Of a stretch of 64,000 bases of DNA, positions 10,112-17,659 are shown one piece after another; the first letter of the stretch is position 1; every line of letters begins with the position of its first letter. The position numbers and the translations under genes are program-made. This stretch comes from Methylobacterium sp. NEAU K (GTDB lineage: Bacteria > Pseudomonadota > Alphaproteobacteria > Rhizobiales > Beijerinckiaceae): assembly GCF_030700285.1 (NCBI RefSeq), contig NZ_JAUYZJ010000002.1, forward strand, positions 186,001-250,000. The letters run 5' to 3'. The notes beneath the pieces were generated by a model. It did not search any database. It was not told the origin of the DNA and saw nothing but the letters and a program-made list of their open reading frames with translations.

Positions 10112-11563
10112 TTACGGCCGGCACGTTGGCTCCCGGTCCCGGAGGAGGACGACCTTCCCGGGATTGAGCAGGTTCTCGGGGTCGAGCGCCGCCTTGATCC
10201 GCCGCATGAGGTCGAGCCCAACCGGATCGGCATAGCGTTCCAGCTCGTCGCGCTTGATCAGACCGACGCCGTGCTCCGCCGCGATCGAGCCGCCGTGCGC
10301 GTGCACGATGTCGTGAACGACGCGATTGAACCGGCCCCATTCCGCCAGGAAAGCCTCGCGGGCCATGCCGACCGGCTGTGTCAGGTTGAAGTGGATGTTG
10401 CCGTCGCCGAAATGCCCGAAGCCGCATGGGCGCAGGCCGGGCATCGCGTCCATGCAGGCCGCGCTCGCCTGCTCCAGGAACTCGGGCAGGCGCGAGAGTG
10501 GCACCGATACGTCGTGCTTGATCGAGGCGCCCTCGCGGGTCTGAGCCTCAGGCACGCCCTCGCGCAGGCGCCAGAGCGCGTCGTTCTGCAACCCGCTGGC
10601 GCCGATCGTGGCGTCGGCGATCAACCCGGCCTCCAGCGCCTCGCCGAGGGCGGATCCCAGTTCGGCGCGCATGTCGGCGTCCGGCCTGGCGGAGGCGGCC
10701 TCGATCAGCGCGTAGGCGCCGTGTGCGTCCGCCAGCGGGCGGACCGCACCCGGATCGTGCCGCAACACGATCTCCAGCGCGAAGGGAGGCAGGTACTCGA
10801 AGGCGGTGAGGTCCCGGTCCATCCGCGCCCGCAGCGACACGAACAGGTCGAGGGCGGTGCGCGCGGAATCCAGCCCGACGAAGGCGACGCTCGTGGAGCG
10901 GGCTCTCGGGAACAGCTTCAGCACCGCCGCGGTGACGATGCCGAGCGTGCCCTCCGAGCCGATGAAGAGCTGCTTGAGGTCGTAGCCCGCATTGTCCTTC
11001 CGCAGGGCCTTCAACCCGTTCCACACCCGCCCGTCGGGGAGCACCACCTCCAGCCCGAGGACGAGGTCCCGGGCATTGCCGTAAGCCAGCACGGCGATGC
11101 CACCCGCATTCGTGGCGATGCCGCCCCCGATCCGCGCCGAGCCACGGGAAGCGTAGGACAGCGGGAAGAACAGGTCGGCCTGCTCGGCGGCGTCCTGCAC
11201 CGCCGACAGGATCATCCCGGCCTCCACCGTGATGGTGGCGGCGACCGGATCGACCGCGCGCACGCGGTTCATCCGCTCCAGGGAGAGGACGACACCGCCG
11301 AGCGGCACCCCGGCGCCGGTGAGCCCCGTATTGCCGCCGAGCGGGACCACCGAGACGCCGGCCTGTGCGCAGGCCCGGACCGCGAACGCGACCTCGTCGG
11401 TGGTGCCCGGCCGCAGCACCGCCAGGGCTGAGCCGGTGAACAACCGGCGGCTCTCGATCAGGTAGGGGGCGACGTCCACGGGATCCGTCACGACGTGGCG
11501 CGCGCCGAGACTCTCGCGCAGGGCGGCGAGCAGGGCGTCGTGGGCGGGGACTGGCGGCGTCAT
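10112..11563 (-). CDS. FAD-binding oxidase, D-lactate / D-2-hydroxyacid dehydrogenase family (GlcD-like)
   Basis: A 483-residue flavoprotein of the PCMH (VAO) type. The FAD-binding region carries VVPLGGNTGLTGAGVPLGG (residues ~95-115) and FFPLSYASRGSARIGGGIATNAGG. The C-terminal cap contains CGFGHFGDGNIHFNLTQP and AAEHGVGLIKRDEL, with the His residues conserved in D-lactate, glycolate and D-2-hydroxyglutarate dehydrogenases. It would oxidise a D-2-hydroxyacid and pass electrons to a cytochrome or ETF; the substrate cannot be decided. The ATG at 11563 (MTPPVPAHDAL) fits the family N-terminus. It is divergent from the FAH-family gene, 137 nt apart, so the two may share regulation. Confidence 0.9.
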   Translation of the reverse strand: MTPPVPAHDALLAALRESLGARHVVTDPVDVAPYLIESRRLFTGSALAVLRPGTTDEVAFAVRACAQAGVSVVPLGGNTGLTGAGVPLGGVVLSLERMNRVRAVDPVAATITVEAGMILSAVQDAAEQADLFFPLSYASRGSARIGGGIATNAGGIAVLAYGNARDLVLGLEVVLPDGRVWNGLKALRKDNAGYDLKQLFIGSEGTLGIVTAAVLKLFPRARSTSVAFVGLDSARTALDLFVSLRARMDRDLTAFEYLPPFALEIVLRHDPGAVRPLADAHGAYALIEAASARPDADMRAELGSALGEALEAGLIADATIGASGLQNDALWRLREGVPEAQTREGASIKHDVSVPLSRLPEFLEQASAACMDAMPGLRPCGFGHFGDGNIHFNLTQPVGMAREAFLAEWGRFNRVVHDIVHAHGGSIAAEHGVGLIKRDELERYADPVGLDLMRRIKAALDPENLLNPGKVVLLRDREPTCRP

Positions 11564-11700
11564 CGGTGAAATTCTGTAGGCGCGGACGCGGTGGTTGCAA
11601 GCGCCGGGATGGCACGGGCCTGCGCAGGCCTTACAACGGCCCCGTACACCCGGGGCCGCCCCACGCCCGGACCTCAAGACGCTCCACCGCAGAGGCAGCG

Positions 11701-12396
11701 ATGCTCTCCGTCATCCAGAACCCGCCCCGCGTCGCGCTCCCGATCGTCGGCAGCAGCGACTTCTTCCCCGTGCGCCGCGTCTATTGCGTCGGGCGCAACT
11801 ACGCCGCCCATGCCCGCGAGATGGGCGCCGATCCGGATCGTGAGCCGCCGTTCTTCTTCATGAAGCCCGCCGATGCTTTGCAGATCGTGGGATCCGAGCC
11901 GGTGGCGCATCCGTATCCGCCCAGGACCCAGAACTACCATTTTGAGGTCGAGATGGTGGCGGCCCTCTCCGAGGGCGGCCGCGACATCCCGGTCGACGCC
12001 GCCCTCGATCACGTCTACGGCTACGCGATCGGCCTCGACATGACCCGACGTGACCTCCAGGACGAGGCCAAGCGGATGTCGCGGCCCTGGGATACCGCCA
12101 AGGCGGCCGACAATTCCGGCCCGATCGGCGCCCTGCGCCCGGTGTCGCTGGTGGGTCATCCCGCGCGCGGGCCGATCACCCTGTCGGTGAACGGCGAGAT
12201 CCGCCAGACTGGCGACCTCGCCGACATGATCTGGTCGGTGGCCGAGCAGATCGCCTACCTGTCGGGCTTGTTCGTCCTCCATCCCGGCGACCTGATCTTC
12301 ACCGGGACGCCCTCGGGCGTCGGGCCGGTGAAGCGCGGCGAGCGCATGGTCGCGGCGATCGCCGGGCTCGGCGAGATCGCCCTCGACGTCGTCTGA
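11701..12396 (+). CDS. Fumarylacetoacetate hydrolase (FAH) family protein
   Basis: A 231-residue protein with the FAH catalytic fold. VYCVGRNYAAHAREMG opens the domain; FFFMKPADAL, the metal-binding NYHFEVEMVAAL with its E-x-E pair, and GYAIGLDMTRRDLQ follow; and LIFTGTPSGVGPV lies near the C-terminus. Members are Mg-dependent C-C hydrolases, decarboxylases or fumarylpyruvate/acylpyruvate hydrolases in aromatic and organic acid catabolism. At this length fumarylpyruvate/acylpyruvate hydrolase is more likely than fumarylacetoacetase itself. The start at 11701 is preceded by AGAGG at good spacing. It is followed after 16 nt by the Nudix gene, probably in one transcript. Confidence 0.92.
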   Translation: MLSVIQNPPRVALPIVGSSDFFPVRRVYCVGRNYAAHAREMGADPDREPPFFFMKPADALQIVGSEPVAHPYPPRTQNYHFEVEMVAALSEGGRDIPVDAALDHVYGYAIGLDMTRRDLQDEAKRMSRPWDTAKAADNSGPIGALRPVSLVGHPARGPITLSVNGEIRQTGDLADMIWSVAEQIAYLSGLFVLHPGDLIFTGTPSGVGPVKRGERMVAAIAGLGEIALDVV

Positions 12397-12412
12397 CCCG
12401 CGAACCGCGCTC

Positions 12413-12880
12413 TTGACGCTCCTCGACCGGCCGCTGCTGCGGCGCCTGTTCCATCTCGGGGCGCTCGCGTCCCGGGGTATGACGCTCGGCGTGCGCGGCG
12501 TCGCCATCGACGGCCAGGGTCGCGTGGCGCTTGTGCGTCATACCTATGTCAGTGGATGGCACCTGCCGGGCGGGGGCGTCGAACGCGGCGAGACCGCCCT
12601 CGACGCGATGGTGCGTGAGTTCCGCGAGGAGGCCGAGATCGTCCCGGAAGAGACGCCGCGCCTTCTCGGCCTCTATCGGAACGCCGGGACGGCGCCGCGC
12701 GACCACGTGGCGCTCTTCGTGCTGCCGACCTTCGCGGTGCTGCGGCCCAAGGTGCCGGACCGCGAGATCGCCGCCTGCGGGTTCTTCCCGGCCGATGCGC
12801 CGCCGGACGGCACCACGCGGGCGACCCGCGCCCGCCTGCGCGAGATCCGGCTCGGCCTCCCCGCCGACCCGAATTGGTGA
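12413..12880 (+). CDS. Nudix hydrolase
   Basis: A 155-residue protein whose core carries the Nudix box G-x5-E-x7-REFREEAEI (residues ~59-82), the Mg-binding loop that hydrolyses nucleoside diphosphates linked to another moiety. The final Gly of the consensus is replaced by Ala. A short N-terminal helix (LLRRLFHLGALASRGMTLGVRG) precedes the domain, as in other rhizobial homologues. That is why the TTG at 12413 is kept over the internal ATG at 12479. The substrate is unknown. It starts 16 nt after the FAH-family stop and ends ~108 nt before tRNA-Gly. Confidence 0.88.
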   Translation: MTLLDRPLLRRLFHLGALASRGMTLGVRGVAIDGQGRVALVRHTYVSGWHLPGGGVERGETALDAMVREFREEAEIVPEETPRLLGLYRNAGTAPRDHVALFVLPTFAVLRPKVPDREIAACGFFPADAPPDGTTRATRARLREIRLGLPADPNW

Positions 12881-12987
12881 ATCGACATGGCGGGCAAAAG
12901 AGACGCTTGCGTCGCCCGGCGGAATGGTGTTTAGAGAGCGCCGCCGGGGCCGCCGGAACGAAAGTCCGGGCGGCGCGGCACTAGTGA

Positions 12988-13062
12988 GCGGGTGTAGCTC
13001 AGGGGTAGAGCACAACCTTGCCAAGGTTGGGGTCGAGGGTTCGAATCCCTTCGCCCGCTCCA
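12988..13062 (+). tRNA. tRNA-Gly (anticodon GCC)
   Basis: The 75-nt gene folds as a complete cloverleaf. The acceptor stem GCGGGTG (12988-12994) pairs with CGCCCGC (13052-13058) with one T-G wobble. The D arm contains GTAGCTCAGGGGTAGAGC, the anticodon stem CAACC/GGTTG encloses TTGCCAA with GCC at 13020-13022, and the T arm contains GGTTCGAATCC. The discriminator is T and CCA is encoded. It reads glycine GGC and, by wobble, GGU codons. A strong terminator follows at 13090. Confidence 0.97.
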
Positions 13063-13089
13063 GTTTTCCCAACCAAAATACTGAACAAC

Positions 13090-13119
13090 AGGCTGCCTCC
13101 GCGCAGCCTTTGTTGTTTG
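13090..13119 (+). terminator. Rho-independent terminator after tRNA-Gly
   Basis: AGGCTGC (13090-13096) pairs perfectly with GCAGCCT (13103-13109) across a 6-nt loop, followed by TTGTTGTTTG. It is the natural 3' end of the tRNA-Gly transcript, 28 nt beyond the CCA. Confidence 0.8.
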
Positions 13120-13352
13120 TGGCCTTTGCAGGCCGCCGTGATAGCGCTGCTCAAAGCATACTATTTCCGGTTGACTAGCTCGGCGTATCATCGCGCGCGA
13201 AGCGGCGCGGCGTCGGTAGCAAGCCGCCAAGAAGTTCCGCCGCATGCGCTCCCGCAGACGCCGCTTTCGGCCGCATTGGGCCGGGGCAGCGCCGCGCTAC
13301 CTCCCGTCGCAACGGGCGTTTTCGGCGCCGCCTCGACTGCGAGAAGCGACAC

Positions 13353-13562
13353 ATGCGGATCTTCCCCCGGACCGGTCAGGTCATCATTGCCGCCGTCATC
13401 GGCACGGTCGCCCTTGTGAGCAGGCTCATCGACGCGACTATAGCTCGCGTCGGCCGCCTGTCCGACCGCCTGGACGCGACGTTCGCCGAACTGGCGCAGG
13501 AGTCGAACGCGCGCCACGAGCGGCCACGCCGGCACCGGATCGGCCCGATCGGCCTGCGCTAG
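13353..13562 (+). CDS. Small hypothetical membrane-anchored protein (69 aa)
   Basis: I do not recognise this gene. The predicted peptide begins MRIFPRTGQVIIAAVIGTVALVSRLI, a plausible N-terminal membrane segment. It continues as an amphipathic helix (DATIARVGRLSDRLDATFAELAQE) and ends in a basic tail rich in Arg and His. It lies between the tRNA-Gly terminator and the converging DUF1223 gene. About 220 nt upstream of it contain no other gene. The helical layout and the lack of a long antisense gene support it being real, but the ribosome site is weak. A chance frame in GC-rich DNA remains possible. Confidence 0.45.
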   Translation: MRIFPRTGQVIIAAVIGTVALVSRLIDATIARVGRLSDRLDATFAELAQESNARHERPRRHRIGPIGLR

Positions 13563-13586
13563 GGGTTCGGAAGATTGCGCGCTTCG

Positions 13587-14354
13587 CTACAATCCCGGTC
13601 CCTTGGCGGCCCCGAGGATGCGGCCGGGCCGGCCCTCCGAGGCGCCCTGGAGCAGGACCACCCAGCTGTCGGCATCGGCGATCTCGGCGAGGGTGCAGGG
13701 CACGTCGAAGTGCGTCGGCTGGCCGGTCCAGGGGCCGAGGCGCACCATCCCGCGCACCACGTTGATGTAGGTCGCCGTCCGGCCGCCGTTCTCGCCGCTC
13801 TGGATCGCGATGGCGCGGCTGCGCAGCACCGGGACCAGCCAGACGTCACCGCGAAACTCGGGCTTGGCCTCCGGGGCGGCGCCGGCCTCGACGAGGATCC
13901 GGTCGCCATGCATCTCGCCGCGGACCGGAATCGGCAACCCGCCGCGCTGCGACGCCTCGCGCAGCAGCCGTTCGAGGGCCGCGCGATCGGAGCCGACCGC
14001 GACGCCACCGCCATCGACCACCACCTGGGGGGTGAAGATCTGGCGGGCACCACGGCCCCGCGCGTAGGCGCGCTGGCGCTCGTTCAGCGGCCGCAACGCC
14101 AGGGTGTCCTTCCAGCCCAGGTAATCCCAGTAGGTCACCGGCAGCGTCAGCGCGACCATGCCGGGCTGGCGGGCCAGGTCGCGGATGACCGGATCGGCGG
14201 ACCGGCAAGCACCGCAACCCTGACTGGTGAACAACTCGACCACAGCGCGAATAGGCTCGGCCTGCACCCGGGCTGCGGCCGAAACGGCGTAGAGCATCAG
14301 GGCAGCGTACAGCGCGCGGCGGTCGCCGGTCCGGGTACGAGGCCGAAGCGTCAT
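13587..14354 (-). CDS. DUF1223 secreted thioredoxin-like protein
   Basis: A 255-residue protein with an N-terminal signal segment (ALYAALMLYAVSAAARVQA). It is followed by AVVELFTSQGCGACRSADPVIRDLA, a thioredoxin-like strand-helix unit with a C-G-A-C pair, and by RQIFTPQVVVDG. This pattern is characteristic of DUF1223, predicted periplasmic thioredoxin-fold proteins with no assigned function. It sits 7 nt after the acyltransferase gene and is probably the last gene of the lipid A acyl-chain operon. Whether it acts on envelope thiols or only shares the transcript is unknown. Confidence 0.88.
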   Translation of the reverse strand: MTLRPRTRTGDRRALYAALMLYAVSAAARVQAEPIRAVVELFTSQGCGACRSADPVIRDLARQPGMVALTLPVTYWDYLGWKDTLALRPLNERQRAYARGRGARQIFTPQVVVDGGGVAVGSDRAALERLLREASQRGGLPIPVRGEMHGDRILVEAGAAPEAKPEFRGDVWLVPVLRSRAIAIQSGENGGRTATYINVVRGMVRLGPWTGQPTHFDVPCTLAEIADADSWVVLLQGASEGRPGRILGAAKGPGL

Positions 14355-14361
14355 CGGACCA

Positions 14362-15378
14362 TCAGAGCGTCTGGGACGCCGCGTGTGAAATCACGTTGGC
14401 TTGAGAGTCTTCTACCATAGGTTGCGGAGCCGTCCGCACGACTTTCGGCTTCGGCAACATGTCCGGGCGCCAGCGGCGGTGCATCCACAGCCATTGGCCC
14501 GGGTTCTCCCGCACCCAGCCCTCGACCACCGCGGTCATCGCCTGCATGGCCCCGGCCACGTCGATCACCCCATCGGCATTCCGGGGCAGGTCGAGGGCCG
14601 GGGTCAGCTCCAGCCGGAAACGGCCCTCGGGCAGGCGCACGACGCGGACGCCGTGCACAGGGCAATCGTAGTGCCGGGCGAGCTTCGCCAAGAGCGGATT
14701 GGCGAGGCAGGGCCGGCCAAGGAAGTCCACCACGACGCCGCGGGTGAAGTGCTGGTCGATCAGCTGACCGAGATGACCGCCGTGCTCGACCACGTCGCGC
14801 ATGGCGAAGACGGCCCCGGGGATCGAGGCCGCCAGCCCGCCCATGGATCGGCGGCGGACCTCCTGCACCAGCCGGGCGGCCGCCGGGTTGTTGGGCGGCC
14901 GGAACACGGCGGTCGCGTCCAGGCCGAACCGCGCCGCGCAGATCGCGGGCAGTTCCCAGTTCGCCAGATGTGCGGAGAAGATCAGCCCCGGCTTGTCATC
15001 GTCGCGCAGGGCAAAGAAATGCTCGATGCCGGCGACCTCGGTGCGCATCGGACCCGGGGCCGCGGGATCGTAGTCGAACAGCCTATCGAGGTGGGCGTAC
15101 TCGACCCCCGTCCGCCCGAGATTGTCCCAGGCCTCCAGGGCGATCCGCCTGCGCTCCGCATCGGGCATGTCAGGGAAGGCTGCGCGAAGGTTCGCAAGCG
15201 CCGTGCGATGCGCCGGTAGCAGGGGGCCGACCCCGCGCAGGATTGCGGCGCCCAGCGCCGTCGAGCGTTCCGGCCCGAGCGCGCGGGCGAGCCAGACCAG
15301 GGCGCGGATCAGCGGGATCATGGCGAACCCCGCGAGCCGCGGGAACGACCGTCTGAGGATAAGCGCGAGACGCAGCAC
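14362..15378 (-). CDS. lpxXL: Lipid A lauroyl/very-long-chain acyltransferase (LpxL/HtrB family, LpxXL-like)
   Basis: A 338-residue inner-membrane acyltransferase with an N-terminal hydrophobic anchor (MIPLIRALVWLARALG). The catalytic H-x4-[D/E] motif is His137-LANW-Glu142, followed by the acyl-acceptor region VFRPPNNPAAARLVQEVR and GVVVDFLGRP. The family acylates the secondary hydroxyls of lipid A. The neighbours fabF, fabG and adh match the rhizobial cluster that makes 27-hydroxyoctacosanoate, so the very-long-chain variant LpxXL is the best reading. That substrate rests on context, not on a diagnostic residue. The start is GTG; an internal ATG at residue 20 is the alternative. Confidence 0.85.
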   Translation of the reverse strand: MLRLALILRRSFPRLAGFAMIPLIRALVWLARALGPERSTALGAAILRGVGPLLPAHRTALANLRAAFPDMPDAERRRIALEAWDNLGRTGVEYAHLDRLFDYDPAAPGPMRTEVAGIEHFFALRDDDKPGLIFSAHLANWELPAICAARFGLDATAVFRPPNNPAAARLVQEVRRRSMGGLAASIPGAVFAMRDVVEHGGHLGQLIDQHFTRGVVVDFLGRPCLANPLLAKLARHYDCPVHGVRVVRLPEGRFRLELTPALDLPRNADGVIDVAGAMQAMTAVVEGWVRENPGQWLWMHRRWRPDMLPKPKVVRTAPQPMVEDSQANVISHAASQTL

Positions 15379-15465
15379 GTTCGATTCCCGGGCACGGTGC
15401 GGGCAGGCCCGGCAGCTCGCGTATAAGGCGACGCTTAAGCCATTTCCTGCACGGCGCGAAATGTT

Positions 15466-16488
15466 TCAGAGGCTGACGAGGAGCTTGCCGAACACCCGGC
15501 GCGATTCCAGCCGCTCCAGGCCCTGTGCGAAGTCGGCGAGCGGGTAGACTGTGTCCACCACCGGCCGGATACCCTGCGCCATCTTGTCGAGGGCCTGGCC
15601 GATATTCGCCAGCGAACAGCCAAACGAGCCGGTGATACGGTATTGCTGCTGGAACAGCTGCATCAGGTTCATGGTGGCCGAGACGCCCGAGGTCGAGCCG
15701 CAGGTCACCAAGCGGCCGCCGCGCTTGAGGCAAAGGAGCGAGCCGTTCCAAGTGTCGGCGCCGACATGCTCGAAAACCACGTCGACGCCCTTGCGCCTGG
15801 TCAACCGCCGGACCTCGCCCTCGAACCGCTCGGTTCGGTAATTGACGACGTGGTCGGCGCCGAGCTCCGCCGCCTTCCGGCCCTTCTCGTCGTCGCCGAC
15901 CGTGGTGTAGACGGTGCAGCCGATCGCCTTGGCCATGCGGATCGCCGCGGTGCCGATCCCTGAGCCGCCTGCGTGGACGAGGATGCTCTCACCGGACTCG
16001 AGGCGCGCATTGTCGAACAGCATGTGCTGGACCGTGCCGAAGGCGATGCCGGCACAGGCCGCGTCGGTGTCGCTGACCCCGTCCGGCACCTTCACGACCA
16101 AGCGGGCCGGCACGGTCACCAGCTCGCGGGCGAACCCGTCGATGTGGAAGCCCATCACGCCCGCCACCTCCTCGCAGAGGTTGTCGCGGCCCTCGCGGCA
16201 GGCCCGGCATTGCCCGCAGGTCATCGCGCCGTAGGGGACGACCCGGTCGCCCGGCGCAAGGCCAGCGACGCCCTCTCCCGCCGACTCGACGACGCCCGCG
16301 GCCTCGGCGCCGACGATCAGCGGCATTGTCCGCTTGGCGAACGCCATGCCGCGAAACCCCCAGACGTCGATGAAGTTCAGGCCGACCGCGCGGATGCGGA
16401 TCCGCACCTCGCCCGGCCCGGGGGCTTCGGGGGCCTCGACCTCGGTGAGGCGCAGATCGCGGTCGCCGAACAGTTGGAGGGCTTTCAT
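15466..16488 (-). CDS. Zinc-binding alcohol dehydrogenase / quinone oxidoreductase family (AdhXL-like)
   Basis: A 340-residue MDR-superfamily oxidoreductase. The N-terminal GroES-like domain holds GAEAAGVVESAGEGV and the structural zinc loop C-G-Q-C-R-A-C-x7-C. The Rossmann domain holds LVHAGGSGIGTAAIRMAK, an A-G-x-S-G-x-G type NADP loop. Rhizobial C28 lipid A clusters carry a homologous dehydrogenase next to lpxXL, where it is thought to take part in elongation or modification of the very long acyl chain. The ATG at 16488 gives the family start MKALQLF and has GAGACAGG upstream. The ATG at 16500 overlaps the SH3-gene stop (ATGA) and is an alternative. Confidence 0.88.
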   Translation of the reverse strand: MKALQLFGDRDLRLTEVEAPEAPGPGEVRIRIRAVGLNFIDVWGFRGMAFAKRTMPLIVGAEAAGVVESAGEGVAGLAPGDRVVPYGAMTCGQCRACREGRDNLCEEVAGVMGFHIDGFARELVTVPARLVVKVPDGVSDTDAACAGIAFGTVQHMLFDNARLESGESILVHAGGSGIGTAAIRMAKAIGCTVYTTVGDDEKGRKAAELGADHVVNYRTERFEGEVRRLTRRKGVDVVFEHVGADTWNGSLLCLKRGGRLVTCGSTSGVSATMNLMQLFQQQYRITGSFGCSLANIGQALDKMAQGIRPVVDTVYPLADFAQGLERLESRRVFGKLLVSL

Positions 16489-16496
16489 CCTGTCTC

Positions 16497-16787
16497 TCAT
16501 CGTTCCGGCGCCAGGTAGCGCCGCCGTGCCCAGCCCAAGGCCCGGCCGGCCTTGACCCGGCACCACGTGGTCCGGCTCGGCGTGTCGTTGGTACACCCGA
16601 AGACCAGGGTGCGGTCCCGGATCTCGCCGACCTGCTCAGCCCCCGGATCCGGCTCGGCGCGGATGCTCAGGGCCTCACCGGCCGGCAGCCCCGAGATTCG
16701 GTAGGTCTCGGGCTCGGCCCGGGCGTCACCTGGGACCAGCGGGCGCGCGAGGCAGAGTGCGGCGGTGAGGGCGAGGCGGGCACGCAT
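16497..16787 (-). CDS. Small secreted bacterial SH3-like domain protein
   Basis: A 96-residue protein with a cleavable signal (MRARLALTAALCLARPLVPGDARA). One SH3b-like module follows: YRISGLPAGEALSIRAEPDPGAEQVGEI is the usual opening, and WCRVKAGRALGWARRRYL the usual closing strand. Two Cys residues in the module could form a disulfide. It is embedded between fabG and the MDR dehydrogenase in the lipid A acyl cluster, and its stop overlaps a possible start of the latter. SH3b modules often contact cell-wall components. A role in envelope biogenesis is inference from position only. Confidence 0.75.
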   Translation of the reverse strand: MRARLALTAALCLARPLVPGDARAEPETYRISGLPAGEALSIRAEPDPGAEQVGEIRDRTLVFGCTNDTPSRTTWCRVKAGRALGWARRRYLAPER

Positions 16788-16800
16788 CGTCAAGGTCGCT

Positions 16801-16850
16801 AGAGCATGATGCGGAAAAGGGGAATTCGGTTTTCCGAAACCGTCACGCCG
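16801..16850. repeat. Imperfect palindromic intergenic repeat (GAGCATGAT...TTTTCCG type)
   Basis: The stretch contains CGGAAAA (16812-16818) and its complement TTTTCCG (16830-16836). They are flanked by GCATGATG on one side and CGTCACGC on the other, which pair with a few mismatches. The sequence matches in outline the short GAGCATGAT...GGAAAA...TTTTCC palindromes scattered through Methylobacterium and Bradyrhizobium genomes. It sits in the ~108-nt gap between fabG and the SH3-like gene and could fold in their shared mRNA. Confidence 0.55.
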
Positions 16851-16895
16851 ACGGCGGAGAGACGGGTATCTCCAGAACGACGGTATCCGTGCCGG

Positions 16896-17651
16896 TCAAG
16901 CGCGGTGGACGCCCATCATCGCGGTCAGGCCGCCATCGACGGGCAGCACCGCGCCGGTGATGTAGGCGGCGCCCTCGCCCATCAGGAAGGCGGCGAGCGC
17001 AGCGACGTCCTCCGGCTGCGCGAACCGGCCGGCGGGGATCTGCCGCTCCATCCCGGCACGGTGGGCGGCGTAGCGCTCCATCATGGCGGTGTCGACGAAG
17101 CCTGGCGCGATCACGTTGACGGTGACCCCGCGCTTGGCCGACTCGACGGCAAGGGTGCGGCAATAGGCGACCAGCGCGCCCTTGGTAGCCGCGTAGGCGG
17201 CGTTGCCGGCATTGCCCCGCAGGGCGGCCACGGAGCCGATGGCGACGATCCGGCCCGTGCGCGCCCGGATCATCTCGCGGACCAGCGCCTTGGCGAGGCG
17301 GGTCAGCGCGAAGAAGTTGACCTGCATGGCCGCCTCGGCGCGGTCCTGGTCGAACATCGCCGCCAGCGCGTCGCAGGGCTGCCCGGCATTGTGGACGAGG
17401 CCGTAGTAGCCCGTGCCCTCGGCGACCTCGCAGAACCCCTCGAGGGCGGCCTTGTCGGCGAGGTCGAGGGCATGCCCGGCAAATGCCCGATCCGGATACG
17501 CCGCGCGCAATTCAGCGATCAGCGCCTCCGCGGCGTCGCCCGACGCGCGATAGGTGAAGTCGACGGCGTGGCCGGCGCCGGCCAGGGCGCGCACGATCGC
17601 TGCTCCGACCCCCGAGGCGCCCCCGGTGACGAGGACACGGCGCGCGTTCAT
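16896..17651 (-). CDS. fabG: 3-oxoacyl-ACP reductase, SDR family (FabG-like)
   Basis: A 251-residue short-chain dehydrogenase. It shows the cofactor loop TGGASGVG (residues ~9-16), the NAG motif in LVHNAG, a catalytic Ser in IGSVAALRG, and the Tyr-x3-Lys pair in AAYAATKGALVAY. The C-terminal PVDGGLTAMMG closes the fold. It would reduce 3-oxoacyl thioesters during very-long-chain acyl synthesis, given its place directly behind fabF. The ATG at 17651 lies 8 nt after the fabF stop. A GTG at 17663 overlaps that stop as GTGA and would add four residues. Its frame stays open back through fabF, but the two are separate genes. Confidence 0.92.
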   Translation of the reverse strand: MNARRVLVTGGASGVGAAIVRALAGAGHAVDFTYRASGDAAEALIAELRAAYPDRAFAGHALDLADKAALEGFCEVAEGTGYYGLVHNAGQPCDALAAMFDQDRAEAAMQVNFFALTRLAKALVREMIRARTGRIVAIGSVAALRGNAGNAAYAATKGALVAYCRTLAVESAKRGVTVNVIAPGFVDTAMMERYAAHRAGMERQIPAGRFAQPEDVAALAAFLMGEGAAYITGAVLPVDGGLTAMMGVHRA

Positions 17652-17659
17652 CTCTGCGC

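Noticed and set aside
10085..10125. Possible terminator after the FAD-dependent dehydrogenase
   Set aside because: A T-run exists just past the stop on the minus strand, but no stable stem precedes it beyond a short GGCC palindrome.
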